Shown here piece by piece: positions 26,105 to 38,350 of a DNA stretch of 64,000 nucleotides. The stretch lies in NCBI RefSeq assembly GCF_036850765.1, contig NC_089493.1, positions 17,237,632-17,301,631 of the forward strand, given 5' to 3'. Under the pieces are notes generated by a model that saw only the letters and a program-made list of their open reading frames with translations, ran no database searches and was not told the DNA's origin. This DNA comes from Saccopteryx bilineata. Its lineage: Eukaryota > Chordata > Mammalia > Chiroptera > Emballonuridae. How positions within the stretch are numbered: position 1 is the first letter of the stretch; each line of letters opens with the position of its first letter. A program made the translations under genes and the position numbers.

Positions 26105-27734
26105 CTTGCTCTCTCCCAAGCCCAAGGTAACACAATAAAAGCTTAATAAAGACCCATCTGGGTAAGATGCATTCATTCATCCATTAGTGCATTCTGTCTC
26201 CCCAGCAGCCGCATGAGTCAAACATTGACCCAAGTGCAGGTCCGAGCACGGGTCTGGGTGGGTCCGTGCAGCACTGGCCAGAATGCAGCAGGGAGCAGGA
26301 CGTGCTGGACTACTGAAGCCCAGGGTGATGGCATTACAGTGGATCACTGGATCAGTGACCTGCCTCATGCACACGTATGTTTATCAGGCCCAAGACTTCC
26401 TCCATAGTGGGTCAGAGCTGAGCCATCAGCCCTGGTTGAGGTCCTGGACACTTGAAGACCTTCCTTTGTTTTTGCTCAAATAAATCTTATAACTACACCT
26501 CATCATGCTTGCTATGCATGGGTCCTAGAAATGCTTTTCTCGTAACTCTGTATAAAATCCTATTTCCACCAGCAACATTATGATGGGAGCTGGGAATATG
26601 TGTCTTATCCAAATAGAACAATTACTAGTGGAGGATGGAACAACAGATGATTGAGTCTGAATAGAGAAAATATATAGAAATGGAAGAATTTGGGGCACTG
26701 GCCACTAGTATGGACAGCCACCTGAAGGGATCCCACTTTTAGAAGCGGCATCAAGGACAGCAAGTTTGCCTGTGTGGTTGGCATTCTAGCAAGTGCCTTT
26801 GTGTAACTGGAAGAAGCTCAGAGCTGAAGACGGTATTCACCAAGTTTGTTTCCACCTCCCCAAGCTATACTTACATGATGACTGGGCATGGGGTTGCGAA
26901 AGCCTGATGATTTTACCCCAAATGCGACCAGCTCTGAAGGATCATGTCATCTTGCAAGCAGGTCTCAGGTTCAGTTTAGGTTTCTCCTGAGATTTCATCA
27001 TGGTTTCACTTCTCCTAATTTTAGCCCAGTGGTAGTCAACCTGGTCCCTACTGCCCACGAGTGGGCGTTATAGCTTTCATGGAGGGCAGTAATGGAGTAA
27101 CCAGAATATAAATTAAAAGATAGATTTAACTATAGTAAGTTGTTTGATAAAGATTTATTCTGCCAAATTAGTGAAAATCCAACATAAAGTACTTGGTAAG
27201 TAATTATTATTATATGCTTTAACTTGCTGTAACTCTGCTTTATAAATTTTATAAAGTAAAGTTACTTCTCTACTTTACAAATCATCATTACTGTGGAACC
27301 CGTAAGTGGATAGAAAATTTTGCTACTATCAGAGATACAAAAGTGGGTGGTAGGTATAGAAAGGTTGACTACCCCTGTTTTAGCCCATCCTTCCTCCTTC
27401 CCATCCCTTTCACAGGTGTTGATGGCAAGTGCCCTCCTTTATGAACCTCACATACACTAATCTCTGTCTTTGAACTCAGTTACCTGGAGCCCAACCTGCC
27501 ACAGTCCACACTGTAGTTCTACTCAAGGCTGTCTTACATGAGATGGGGCTGTGAGTATACAAAAGAGAGAGCCTGAACCCCGAGGTCCCCATGTGATTAA
27601 ACAAAGTGAGGTAACATTAACTTTATGTTATATCCTCAGACTTTTTAATTCTCTGAATTTGAATGATGCACATGAACATTCACAAGGCGTAAATTTCGCT
27701 GTGTGTTTCTGGCAAACCTATTTTGCCTAATTTG
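26105..27734 (+). repeat. Left arm of a 1.63-kb inverted duplication
   Basis: This segment recurs in reverse complement at 31224-32857. Landmarks: left end TGCTCTCTCCCAAGCCCAAG, a middle CCTCATCATGCTTGCTATGC, right end AACCTATTTTGCCTAATTTG. In the parts aligned by eye (about 440 bp near the outer end) I count roughly 20 differences, about 95% identity. It contains AATAAA motifs at about 26142 and 26478 and a hAT-type element at 27027-27377. I did not recognise its own family. Confidence 0.92.
27027..27377 (+). mobile_element. Non-autonomous hAT-type DNA transposon (351 bp)
   Basis: Ends are near-perfect terminal inverted repeats: left CAGTGGTAGTCAACCT, right (reverse complement) CAGGGGTAGTCAACCT. 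A perfect 8-bp target-site duplication, TTTTAGCC, lies at 27019-27026 and 27378-27385; 8 bp is the hAT signature. No transposase is encoded. The body is AT-rich. Confidence 0.9.
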
Positions 27735-29389
27735 CAATTGACCTTTCCCCTTCTCTGATGAGTGTCAAATTTCTAAGGAGATAATCCTAATATACCCTAA
27801 ATATAAAAATTAAAAAAAATATTCCTGAAGTACAAAAAAAATAGTCTACATTCAGTTCTCTGACCCAGTGAAACCAAATTTATCAACTAGATGAAGATAA
27901 AAATGTCTAAGCAAAAGGCAAGCAACATGATTGGTGTGTTACGACAAGTGTCTCCTGTGGATAGATATAAACTAGAGTAAAACCAAAAGAATTTCTGGAG
28001 CTGACGGTTTCTACTCCATAACAATGTTCTCTCACAATCGATTTATTGTAACTATTCCTGCTGGGTCCCAGGAATTTATCAGTCATTGACTGGACGTTAG
28101 GAAAATGGTGGCTCTCATTCACGATTGCTGTTTCTTTTCTCCAACCCTAATATTACTTGACAATTTCAGTTAACCAGCAAGCAAGTTGTTTATGAGCATG
28201 CCTTCTCATTTGGTTGATGAAATATTGACAGGAGTAAAAGAGAATTGCATTTTTTTTTCTGAGTGATTTAAGGGTTGTCCACATGGGAAAAAAGTAGATG
28301 AGTAGTGTGACCATCAGGTACGCAAAGTGCCAAATTTCCTTTCTATAAAGCATGTAGCAAAAGGGGCCCCACCAATAACTCCATGTGCCCACGGAATGGT
28401 AGCAGTGAATGATTTGTCTCAACTCAGTTAGAGAGTGGCTAAATTTTCCGTATGGTTTACCTAGGATTTGAGCATGCATTAATAGTTTATATTTATTGAC
28501 TGTCTTGCTATTGTTAAGTGTATCACCCATTTTAAAGATGGATAAGTTGAAGCTCTGTGAAAGGATGGTGCATGCTATAACAAGAAGGAGTGGAGTATGC
28601 TTCAAAATACAAGGCTTAGGATTTCAAATCAGGTGCAGTATAGTATTTCATTCACATATTTTTCTGGAAGTTATTATTATTACCTAATTCTCTACCTAGC
28701 ATAGGCTCTACTGTGGGCTTGTGGTGGACCAATCTGCAGAAAAGGCCAAGGAAATTTGGAAGTGACCAACCTGAGCACTTTCTTCCCCAAATGGATATTT
28801 TATCAGGATAGTAAGGCATTCAATGAACTAATGACCTTATCAACGTGCTGACTACATTTGAAATCATGCAATTACTAGTTTTTAATGTGGAGCATGACCC
28901 AGCTTCCCTTGGGAAGTAAAATTTGGTCACCAAAGTATATATAGCAAGTGTTAGATATCTTGAGAGATTTTTAATCCTTGGTAGAGCCACTGAAAGCCTT
29001 GTCTCCAAAAGCAAATTAGAAGAGGCAGAATTCATTAATAATAATAAAAATAAAGACTAAGTTCTCTCATTAAGATCTCTTCCATTAACAGAACCATTTG
29101 CTGCCATAAATTTCTTACTTTTTTAATAAATGTGTCTTGTGAATATTACTCTGTGTACATGTACTGAATTCTCCCCGGCCAGGCTCAGTCTTTTCTATTA
29201 CAGTCTAACATCTCTGCAAAGAGATTTAAGCCACTTGATTAAAACATAGCAAACTACGCAGACAACCTGCAAACACATCTTTAAAAGCCACCTCCTATTC
29301 TCTCTCACTAATAGCTTGAGTGAATTAGTGTCAAGCTTTTTAAAATGCAGGTCCTACCATAAGCTTCTCTGCAGTGCAGCTGAGTTGCC

Positions 29390-29525
29390 TGTGTGAAAAT
29401 CCTGACCTGGCTTTCTACTAGTCATGTGAACTTGGGCAAGTTGCTTCAACTGGCCATACATTCCTTATAGGTTTCCTGTAAATACTAAGTGAGTTTAAAT
29501 GCGTGGAAAGAATGTGTAACATCCA
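29390..29525 (+). mobile_element. MIR SINE fragment
   Basis: Sense MIR core: TAGTCATGTGAACTTGGGCA, AGTTGCTTCAACTGGCC, then ACTAAGTGAGTTTAAATGCG. Confidence 0.7.
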
Positions 29526-30709
29526 GGGAAGTTCTCTATTAGGCGGGTGGCAATGTTCTCATTCCTTCCACAATGTATTCAGGCTGTGACTTACTTCTGC
29601 TAAAATCCACTAAAGTGTAAACTAACAATAGAGAGGGCTTTGGAAACCATGACAACCTCCAAGGATCAAAGAAGGGAACCTGATATGGAATGGTGAGGTA
29701 GCAAGCTACTAGAGTCAACTTTTTAGACAAAGCCTTAGATATGACTGTTCATCATTTTAATTCCTTCTGGACACTTTTCTTTCCCAGAGGAATCAGCCAC
29801 ATTTGCTGGACCGCTATGTCTGCAAGGTTCAATATGGGAACTAGGCTCTGCTGATGATAAATGTATATATAAAATTGTCATTGCTGAAGTGAAGTGGAAT
29901 TTATCTACCTGTTAATGTTCAGGCTTAAATAGAAGAGGCAGGCAGGCAAGGTAGCCATCTTCAGTGTTGCCATGTCTGCTTACTCACCTCACTGAGGTCA
30001 AGAAACAGTAGTCAGAGCTAGCCCTGATTTCTGGATAAAGGCTACAGCAGAATATCCCTGGAAACAACACTTTAGAAGGTGGCCTCAGATTTCTACTTCT
30101 TCATCACTTCCACTGAGTTTGTACAACCTAATATATACTTTAAATCTTCTGCTTAAAAGAACTGGAATTATTATTATTATTTTTATTTTTTAGAAAAGTA
30201 TATGGTATCAAAATTGGTTGCAGGGTTTACTGACTCAAAGGCATGACTTTGGTATTCGTTGCCTAACCTGGTGGAGTATGAAAGAGGAGACCCGCCTCTG
30301 ACTGTGCAATGGAACACTGGTAATTCTTGGCTTGCCATGAAAAGGAAATAAATCAGCTACTGAAATGATTACCTGAGTCACTTGGGATGAAATACCCATT
30401 AAAGCCAAAGTTTTGGTGGACTGTGATGTCTTCAATGGAATGTGATGATGGGAATATAAATATAATAATTGTGGGGTAAGCTACCTCTTTCTGACTAAAC
30501 TGGAAAGAGTAGAGAAATAAAGCAACAAGCTCAGGGTTTTAAATACTTTGCTCAAGGCAAATCAGAGGCTTAGGGAACATCCGTGACTCTTTCCCATAAT
30601 CTTCTGTATCTTGTAGCTGCAGGGCAGCTATTGGCACAAAACGGCACACAGCGTCTGATCTTGTTGATTGCTGAGTTATAATTTGGGCTGAATTACTCCC
30701 TGCTAGGTC

Positions 30710-30750
<41 letters not shown>

Positions 30751-30762
30751 CACGCGCGCGCG
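30710..30762. repeat. (TG)n(CG)n alternating tract
   Basis: About 17 TG units pass directly into GCGCGCGCACGCGCGCGCG. The whole 53 bp alternates purine and pyrimidine, the sequence type most prone to Z-DNA. Confidence 0.95.
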
Positions 30763-31223
30763 ATAGTTATGGCATCGATTGAGAATGATCAGGAATCCAG
30801 AGAATTTGAATGTGAATGTTAGGTGGATTTAAATCATTGTGCCTATACTGAACATCCGCAGTCCACTGAACTCCCCTTGTTAATAGAAGCCTCTCACACA
30901 TGTTGTGTAAGGTTGATCCTTTCTTGGAGAAGTAATTCCCCTAGGGTGACTAATGCATAAGGAATGCCATTTCTCCTCATGTCTTTATCTTGCTAACCCA
31001 CTGCCTTTAGACCTAGAGTTAGAACTGGTTTCCAGTGAATTAGTAGAGGTCAAAGTGTGCACATGAAAAAATGACAAGAATTAGTATCTGTTTACTTGTT
31101 TAATCCTAAGAAACCTGGGGAATATTGCAGCTTTGGATTTGAAAGAAACTGCGGCAGGTAGGAAAAATCATAAATATACTGGTTCAAATTAACCATTATG
31201 GGTGAACCTACCTAAGTCTGTAT

Positions 31224-32857
31224 CAAATTAGGCAAAATAGGTTTGCCAGAAACATACAGCAAAATTTAGGCCTTGTGAGTGTTCATGTGCATCATTCAAA
31301 TTTACGGAATTAAAAAGTCTGAGGATCAAACGTGAAGTTGATGTTACCTCACTCTGTTTAATCATATGGGGACCTGAGGGTTCAGGCTCTCACTTTTGTA
31401 TACTCACAGCCCCATCTCCGGTGACATGTAAGACAGCCTTGAGTAGAACTACAGTGGGGGCTGTGGCAGGCTGGGCTCCAGGGAAGGGAGCTCAAAGACA
31501 GAGATTAGTGTATGTGAGGTTCATGAAGGAGGGCTCTTGCCATCAACACCTGTGAAAGGGATGGGAAGGAGGAAAGATGGGCTAAAACAGGGGTATTCAA
31601 CCTTTCTAAACCTACCACCCACTTTTGTATCTCTGGTAGTAGCAAAATTTTCTAACCGCCCACCGGTTCCACAGTCATAGTGATTTATAAAGTAGGGAAG
31701 TAACTTTACTTTATAAAATTTATAAAGCAGAGTTACAGCAAGTTAAAGCATATAATAATAATTACTTACCAAGTACTTTATGTTGGATTTTTGCTAATTT
31801 GGCAGAATAAATCTTTATCAAACAACTTACTATAGTTAAATCTATCTTTTAATTTATACTCTGTTACTCCATTACTGCCCGCCATGAAAGCTATAACGCC
31901 CACTCGTGGGCGGTAGGGACCAGGTTGACTACCACTGGGCTAAAAGGAGAAGTGAAACCATGATGAAATCTCAGGAGAAATCTAAATTGAGCCTGAGACC
32001 TGCTTGCAAGATGAGATGATCCTTCAGAGCTGGTCGCGTTTGGGGTAAAATCATCAGGCTTTCGCAACTCCATGCCCAGTCATCATGTAAGTATAGCTTG
32101 GGGAGGTGGATACAAGCTTGGTGAATACCATCTTCAGCCTTGAGCTTTCTTCCAGTAATACGAAGGCACTTGCTAGAGCGCCAACCACACAGGCAAACTT
32201 GCTGTCCTTGATGCTGCTTCTAAAAGTGGGATCCCTTCAGGTGGCTGTCCATACTAGTGGCCAGTGCCCCAAATTCTTCCATTTCTATATATTTTCTCTA
32301 TTCAGACTCAATCATCTGTTGTTCCATCCTCTACTAGTAATTGCTATATATTTGGATAAGACACATATCCCCAGCTTCCATCATAATGTTGCCGGTGGAA
32401 ATAGGGTTTTATACAGAGTCACGAGAAAAGCGTTTCTAGGACCCATGCATAGCAAGCATGATGAGGTGTAGTGATAAGATTTATTTGAGCAAAAACAAAG
32501 GAAGGTCTCCAAGTGTCCAGTACCTCAACCAGGGCTGATGGCTCAGCTATGACCCACTGTGGAGGAAGTCCTGGGCCTGATAATCATACGTGTGCATGAG
32601 GCAGGCCACTGATCCAGTGATCCACTGTAATGCCATCACCCTGGGCTTCAGTAGTCCAGCACGTCCTGCTCCCTGCTGCATTCTGGCCAGTGCTGCACGG
32701 ACCCACCCAGACCCATGCTCGGACCTGCACTTGGGTCAGTGCTTGACCCATGCGGCTGTTGGGGAGACAGAATGCACTGACGGATGAATGAATGCATCTT
32801 ACCCAGATGGGCCTTTATTAAGCTTTGATTGTATTATCTTGGGCTTGGGAGAGAGCA
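31224..32857 (-). repeat. Right arm of the 1.63-kb inverted duplication
   Basis: Reverse complement of 26105-27734 with the same order of landmarks, about 95% identical by eye. It carries the same hAT insertion at the same site. Matching short open frames in both arms (26177-26374 and 32590-32787) differ at 3 of 65 residues, but nothing suggests they are translated. Confidence 0.92.
31588..31937 (-). mobile_element. Non-autonomous hAT-type DNA transposon, second copy (350 bp)
   Basis: Left end CAGGGGTATTCAACCT, right end GGTTGACTACCACTG, flanked by GGCTAAAA (reverse complement of TTTTAGCC) at 31580-31587 and 31938-31945. Same insertion site as the other copy, so it arrived by duplication of the arm and not by separate transposition. 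Confidence 0.9.
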
Positions 32858-33166
32858 GGCTTTCTTTCAAACTATCCAATCTCTTTTCTAATCCTTTCTG
32901 GGCTTGTGCTGGGTATTTCCCTCTATACAATCCCTGTCTTTTTCTCAAGTTTTCCAGGCAAGTTTTCCTCTTCCCCTTTATGTCACCATTTTGGCTCCAC
33001 TGCTCATGCTTCATTTTCCCTCATGATCTGGTTTCTACTGTGCGTACGCTTACCTCCCCCATGCCTTCTTGGTTTTTACTGGGCATCAACTCAGCACAAA
33101 GAAATTTCTCTTTTATTGTTTATTCATCCTTCCAGAATCTCAGTTAATGACCAGTAGCAGATTCTT
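32858..33166. other. Non-coding pyrimidine-rich stretch
   Basis: Open frames on both strands (110-119 codons) reflect low stop density in CT-rich sequence; no protein family is recognised. Confidence 0.4.
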
Positions 33167-33179
33167 CTGCCCACTTTAA

Positions 33180-33370
33180 TTTTTTTTTTATTTATTCATT
33201 TTAGAGAGGAGAGGGAGAGACAGAGAGAGGAGAGATAGAGAGAGAGAAGGGGGAGGAGCAGGAAGCATCAACTCCCATATGTGCCTTGACCAGGCAAGCC
33301 CAGGGTTTCGAACCGGCGACCTCAGCATTTCCAGGTCGACGCTTTATCCACTGCGCCACCACAGGTCAGG
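33180..33370 (-). mobile_element. Short tRNA-derived bat SINE (type B), young copy
   Basis: Poly(T)/TTTATTTATT tail at left, GA-rich tract, and CCACTGCGCCACCACAGGTC head at right. A perfect 13-bp target-site duplication, CTGCCCACTTTAA, lies at 33167-33179 and 33371-33383. Confidence 0.94.
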
Positions 33371-33383
33371 CTGCCCACTTTAA

Positions 33384-35463
33384 GATTTAAGTTTCCTCCA
33401 CAGAGGATGCAGCAATCCCCTAGGGATCTTGCAAATGCTGTTCTCTTATGAATCAGGCTTAATATCTGATTCCATTTGCTTCCTTCCTGAACTAACTACA
33501 TAGCTACCTATGCAAACAATAATAGCTAATGAACATCACTACTTGAAAATCTAGACAACCTGTACAATGTTGGTAATGTTACCTGAAATCAAAGGAATAG
33601 AGATACTGGTGGAAATTCCAAGCATAGTAAAGGATGGTGGAGTAAAGAGTATGTACAACAGAGAATTGAAGCCGCTTTGAAATGGCATAATTATGTAGTG
33701 CACACTGTTACCCCAACAATTGTTAATGTTTGCAGATTACACCATGAAAAATTTATGAACACATGTGCCCCATCAGAAGCACAAGAAGAAACGACTGTAT
33801 TCTGATTCTTAATTTAAATCCAGCAGCAGATGCACAAATCCAGAGTAGAGCAAGATTGGTGGATTCATGGTCAAAACTTCACGTAAAACCGCACATCTCT
33901 GAGGGTCTGTGAGATGTTTGTACTCACTAAAAGAGTACAAGAAAGCATATGATTCTACCAGGAGTGATGGGGGAAAAAAAAGAGTTGGGAGTGAAAGGAA
34001 GAAATTGGATAGAATTAAGATGGCTAAGTGGCAGCTTTGTACTTCTAGGTACTATGATGGTTGACTTGAAAGAAATTCTCCCGCCAGTACTGTGGTAGGT
34101 GTTGTGTTGCTATTATCCTATTTTAAACATAGTAAGCTAAATCTCACAGAGGTTGGTTATTTCGCTAGGGACTGCAGCTAGTAAGTGAAGAAGCCAATAT
34201 TTGAACTCCAAAGGCAATAATACTATTTCAATTCCTTATTTACCATGGGGATTCTTGAGTAACTTTTAAATAACAGCAGTTAAACTTTCTAGTACTGGAA
34301 GAGTTAAAATTTTAAACTACTGGTTAATATTTTTGATAGCTTCTTGGTCTAGATGTAAATTTTTTTTCACAATTTCTAATCTAAACCTGATTATTTAACT
34401 TGTACTCATGCCACAATTTATTTGTATGTTTAAATATGTTTATTCATATGTCCACAAAACATGTTGCTTATTTTTCCTAAAAAAAAATGTATGTCACACC
34501 ACAATTTACTTGCCTACTCTTTGAAAACTGTTCTGCAAAACATGCTTTTTTTTGTTTTTGATGGATTGTTTGTTTTTAGGTGTTTTTTTTCTTGGCTGTT
34601 AAAATATTGATAACTTCTCAAAAATCTTTATTTATATATTTTTTTCTTTCTTGTACTGGTTGATTTTTGCTTACTTCTTAGTTTATAATGCTTTTTAGAA
34701 GGCTTACTTTATAGCAACTATTTCATTACTCAAACCTTTCTTTATTAAAGTAAATGATTTTAAAAGCATGTTTCAAGTTTTGAATTTTCCTCAGTATAAA
34801 CAATAGTTAAGATTAATAAGAATGTGCTTTTACCCCAGACTTCACCTTTGATTTACTTGTATTTAAGCAGTGTTAAAGATATTCCTAAACTTTCAGGTAA
34901 AATGTTAATGTTTGGAAAAAAACTATTAAATAATTTTATAAATTATGCTTTGATAAATTCTTTTTAAATGTTATTTTGTTTTGTTATAGAGGTAGTATAG
35001 TACTAAACTACTTTAAAAATTGTTTTACTGATTTGGTTACATTTTATTAAATTCTCTTTATAGAATAAAGTTTTAAAATTTTTATAACAAAAAGCTAATA
35101 AATGACTATCATAAATAACAGCTTGTAAAAGAGATAAATAGATAATAATACCTCAGTTTGAGTCCCAAAGAGCACTTTCCAACTACACAATTAAAAGTCA
35201 TTCATTTGAAATATCAATCATTAGACTGTTGTAAATTATTGAAAAGTCTGCAGTATATAAATATTTTTAATGGAACAGTGTTTCATTATTATATTTAGGT
35301 GTATTATATAATCAAATGAAGTTATTGTTTACTGGTAGGAATTCTTAAGCAACAACTTTAAGGCTAAAGATTTTGAAATTAACATTCTATCTTACTTGTT
35401 AGGCTGTTTAAGAAATATTTTTGAAGGTTCTAGATATATAAGTATTTTCTAATTATTCTAAAA
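33384..35463. other. Non-coding, increasingly AT-rich stretch
   Basis: Holds one MIR (34085-34215). From about 34340 it is very AT-rich and I recognise nothing more. Confidence 0.45.
34085..34215 (-). mobile_element. MIR SINE fragment
   Basis: Antisense MIR core: CTCACAGAGGTTGGTTATTT, GCAGCTAGTAAGTGAAGAAG and TTTGAACTCC. Confidence 0.65.
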
Positions 35464-35480
35464 ACTTATAGTTTATTTTT

Positions 35481-35630
35481 AAATTGATTTTAGAGAGAGA
35501 GAGGAAGGAAAAGAGAGAGAGACAGGCAGAAACATTAACCTGTTTCTATATGTGCCCTGAAGGGGGATCAAACCCACAATCTTGATGTATTGGCATGATG
35601 CCCTAACCAACCGAGCTACCCTGCCTGGTC
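35481..35630 (-). mobile_element. Older VES-like tRNA-derived SINE (type D)
   Basis: Right end ACCAACCGAGCTACCCTGCC is a tRNA-like head in antisense; left AAATTGATTTTAGAGAGAGA is the typical tail region. Imperfect target-site duplication: ACTTATAGTTTATTTTT at 35464-35480 and ACTTGTCCTTTATTTTT at 35631-35647. Confidence 0.8.
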
Positions 35631-36114
35631 ACTTGTCCTTTATTTTTTAAGACCATAACTGTATACTTTTCTTTAAGGTTTAATGATAAGAAATGACAGA
35701 GTCAAGTGTTAAAATCTGTCCTATTTCATCAAAAATAAACCACAGTTAACAGTTAGCTTTTTTCCAGATAGTCTTCTCATAATTCCCTTTTCTGTTGAAT
35801 ATTTAAAGTTTGATAGCTGTTACATAAAAAGGCCTTCAAAGAGAGAAAACGCATTCAATATTTTAAAAAAACAATTTTACTTTATATTATTTTCATTGTA
35901 AGGAAATCTATCTTTGATACTTTTTTATGGAAATAATGTATTTTATACATTTGTCTACTTAGTAATATGGCTTGAATTTCCCTACTTTAAGGGAAAGGTA
36001 TCTGAGTTAGTAAGAGTTGTGATTCACTTGCTTTTTAATTCTATTCATTTGTAGCTTTTCAGCCATAATGAATTTAAGTGACTCTTACTAACTGCACTGA
36101 ATGAACCCTTGACA

Positions 36115-36250
36115 TAAATTCTCCCATTGACTCCTCACAAGTATCAGTACTTTATTTCACATGCAAGCCAACTGAGGCTTAGGGACATGAAATAATAGCC
36201 CACAGGTACAAAGTGGGAGTTCTTCATGATTCCCCGAATCCTTCTTTTTA
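36115..36250 (-). mobile_element. MIR-like fragment
   Basis: CAAGCCAACTGAGGCTTAGG and the preceding TACTTTATTTCACATG resemble antisense MIR core. Confidence 0.55.
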
Positions 36251-36599
36251 ACACCGAGCACATTGCTTCGCAAACAAATGAAGTTTACTAATGGGAGGCC
36301 TGCCAGTCTTTATAATAAAGTTGATGAAACTGAGTGTTTGAATCCTTTCTATTTTTTATCCCATATACATCTTCCTGAAATTCACAGAACATATACCAGC
36401 CCAATTAACTAAAACTAATCTTCATGAAAAATTAACAAGGATGAAACAAAATTGAAAATCCAAAAGAACTTAAGAAATCAGTCAAACTCATGCTTTTCAC
36501 TAGAAGAAATAAGCCAGAGAGATGAGTCATGCTCCCTGAAATCCAAGGAAGACCTGAGCTATGTAGCCTGACTTATTTTGGATATCAATTTCATATGTT

Positions 36600-36780
36600 T
36601 TTCAGATAGTAGCTAACATCTCTTGAGCACTTGGTATGTGTTAAACATTACACTGTTTGGTTCTCGCTGAAGTGAGTTTTGTAATTTCTCCTTGTACAGA
36701 AAAATAAACTAAAGCATACACATGTCCAAGGCCCAAGGTTAGTATGGGGTGCAGCAAGAAAGGATCTAGCTCTAGACAAT
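36600..36780 (-). mobile_element. MIR SINE fragment
   Basis: AGTAGCTAACATCTCTTGAG, ACTTGGTATGTGTTAAACAT and the following GAAAAATAAACTAAAGCATA match antisense MIR order. Confidence 0.7.
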
Positions 36781-37308
36781 TCTGAACTCAGAACTGAAAA
36801 GTTTCATTATGTTTTCATACTTCAGCTCCCCATTCAATAGACTGTGTAGAAACAGCTGTTCTCTCTCAGTTGCACCTGACCTCCGTTTCAAGCACCTGGT
36901 TCCCCTTTCAGATACACTAGTGGAGCGCACTGTATTCCAACTACGAGAGCTGATATGTAAAATATTTAACAATAGAAAGAGCTGGGGGCCAATCTATCAA
37001 AACAAGACACTGGCCCAAACAGAATAGAAATTGGCTATGGACCATGGGAATGCCAGTATTGATTTATAACTGCCCTGAAACCAATTAAATTCTGCAGTCA
37101 AGGACTAGAAAATAGTTTTTCCTCTAGCATCCAAATACCCCATCTCTCTCATTTATAGAACAAGGAAGGACAAAATAAAAAAAAAGGAAAATAATGCTCA
37201 CATAGACCCCAGGAGAGAGCCGTCTTAAGACGATTTGAACTACCATCAACAGAAACTGCACAGAAGGAAAAAATAAAAATACCCAGTTGAAGAAGATACC
37301 TGCCTCTT

Positions 37309-37505
37309 TTTTTTTTAAATATTTTATTTATTGATTTTTTTAGAGAGAGAGGAGTGAGAGAGAGAGACAGAGAGAGAGAGAAGAGGGAGGAGCAGGAAGC
37401 ATCAACTCCCATATGTGCCTTGACCAGGAAAGCCCAAGGTTTCAAACTGGCGACCTCAGTGTTCCAGGTCGACGCTTTATCCCACTGCGCCACCACAGGT
37501 CAGGC
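37309..37505 (-). mobile_element. Short tRNA-derived bat SINE (type B), young copy
   Basis: Left T-rich tail, GA-rich tract, ATCAACTCCCATATGTGCCT and right CACTGCGCCACCACAGGTCA. A perfect 14-bp target-site duplication, GATACCTGCCTCTT, lies at 37295-37308 and 37506-37519. Confidence 0.94.
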
Positions 37506-38194
37506 GATACCTGCCTCTTAATTACAAGTAGACTTCAAGATTAAGAATGGTATTGATTGCAGTAAGTGTGTGACAGCTCCTATACTATCACATCTACATC
37601 ACGGAGACTTGAAAATGCTCCTCCTTTTGGTCGCTTCCATTCCCACTATCTGCCAACTCAATGTAGATATAGATCCTATGTTTGATCATGGAGTAGAATG
37701 AAATAAAACCAGGTCATTTAACATTAGATATGTTTAAAACAAAGTCATTCTCTTGACTTTTTAAAAATGTTTCAATCCGAACACTCATTTCTGGGGACCA
37801 GTTGATACATTTTTTGAATTGCTTTTCCTCAATAACCACACCTGTCCATTCCCTTCATGTCAGAGAAGAAATAGAATACATTGCAGAGACATCTAATGTG
37901 GTTCAGTGATCTCAATCACCATGAGGCAGAGGACCCTGTAGGACCTTACCTCCCCAGGAAAAAACAAGAAAGACTAGGGAAAATGGAAATCTCCCTTTCA
38001 GACTTGTATTCACAATGTTTGAACAGATATGTGAGATTTGGGATGTTAATTGCCCTTAAGTAAGTGATCCTTACATATAATACCTGTATGAATACTCAAA
38101 GAAGCTTGGTTTTATCACATAAAATTGGCTATGTCACCCTGTGCTGGGTTTGGCTGAACAATCTATGATGCTTTGTATCATTTATTCAGCCCCA

Positions 38195-38350
38195 GCTCCT
38201 GTGTTAATTGCTCTATAAGCCTTCCATTCTGACAACCACCACATGTGTTAGACTTCACCATCTCCATTTACAACAAAGGAGACCAATGACCATAAAGTGT
38301 AAGTCATTAACAAAGCCAACTGGCAGGTCAGTGGCAGAAGCAGGTTTCCA
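38195..38350 (-). mobile_element. MIR SINE fragment
   Basis: ATTGCTCTATAAGCCTTCCA, CACCATCTCCATTTACAACA and GGCAGGTCAGTGGCAGAAGC follow the antisense MIR order. Confidence 0.6.

Larger units (their letters stand above)
27735..31223. other. Spacer between the inverted arms, non-coding
   Basis: About 3.5 kb with no recognised gene. It includes a MIR fragment (29390-29525) and an alternating purine-pyrimidine tract (30710-30762), listed separately. A 150-codon open frame on the minus strand at 28153-28605 has no family I recognise and no coding signature. Confidence 0.5.

Noticed and set aside
28153..28605. 150-codon open frame on the minus strand
   Set aside because: No known family, no signal or domain, AT-rich sequence, no promoter or splice context; chance is adequate.
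32788..33157. Overlapping 110-119-codon frames on the + strand
   Set aside because: They arise from pyrimidine-rich sequence, start in one repeat arm and run out of it, and share no feature with known proteins.
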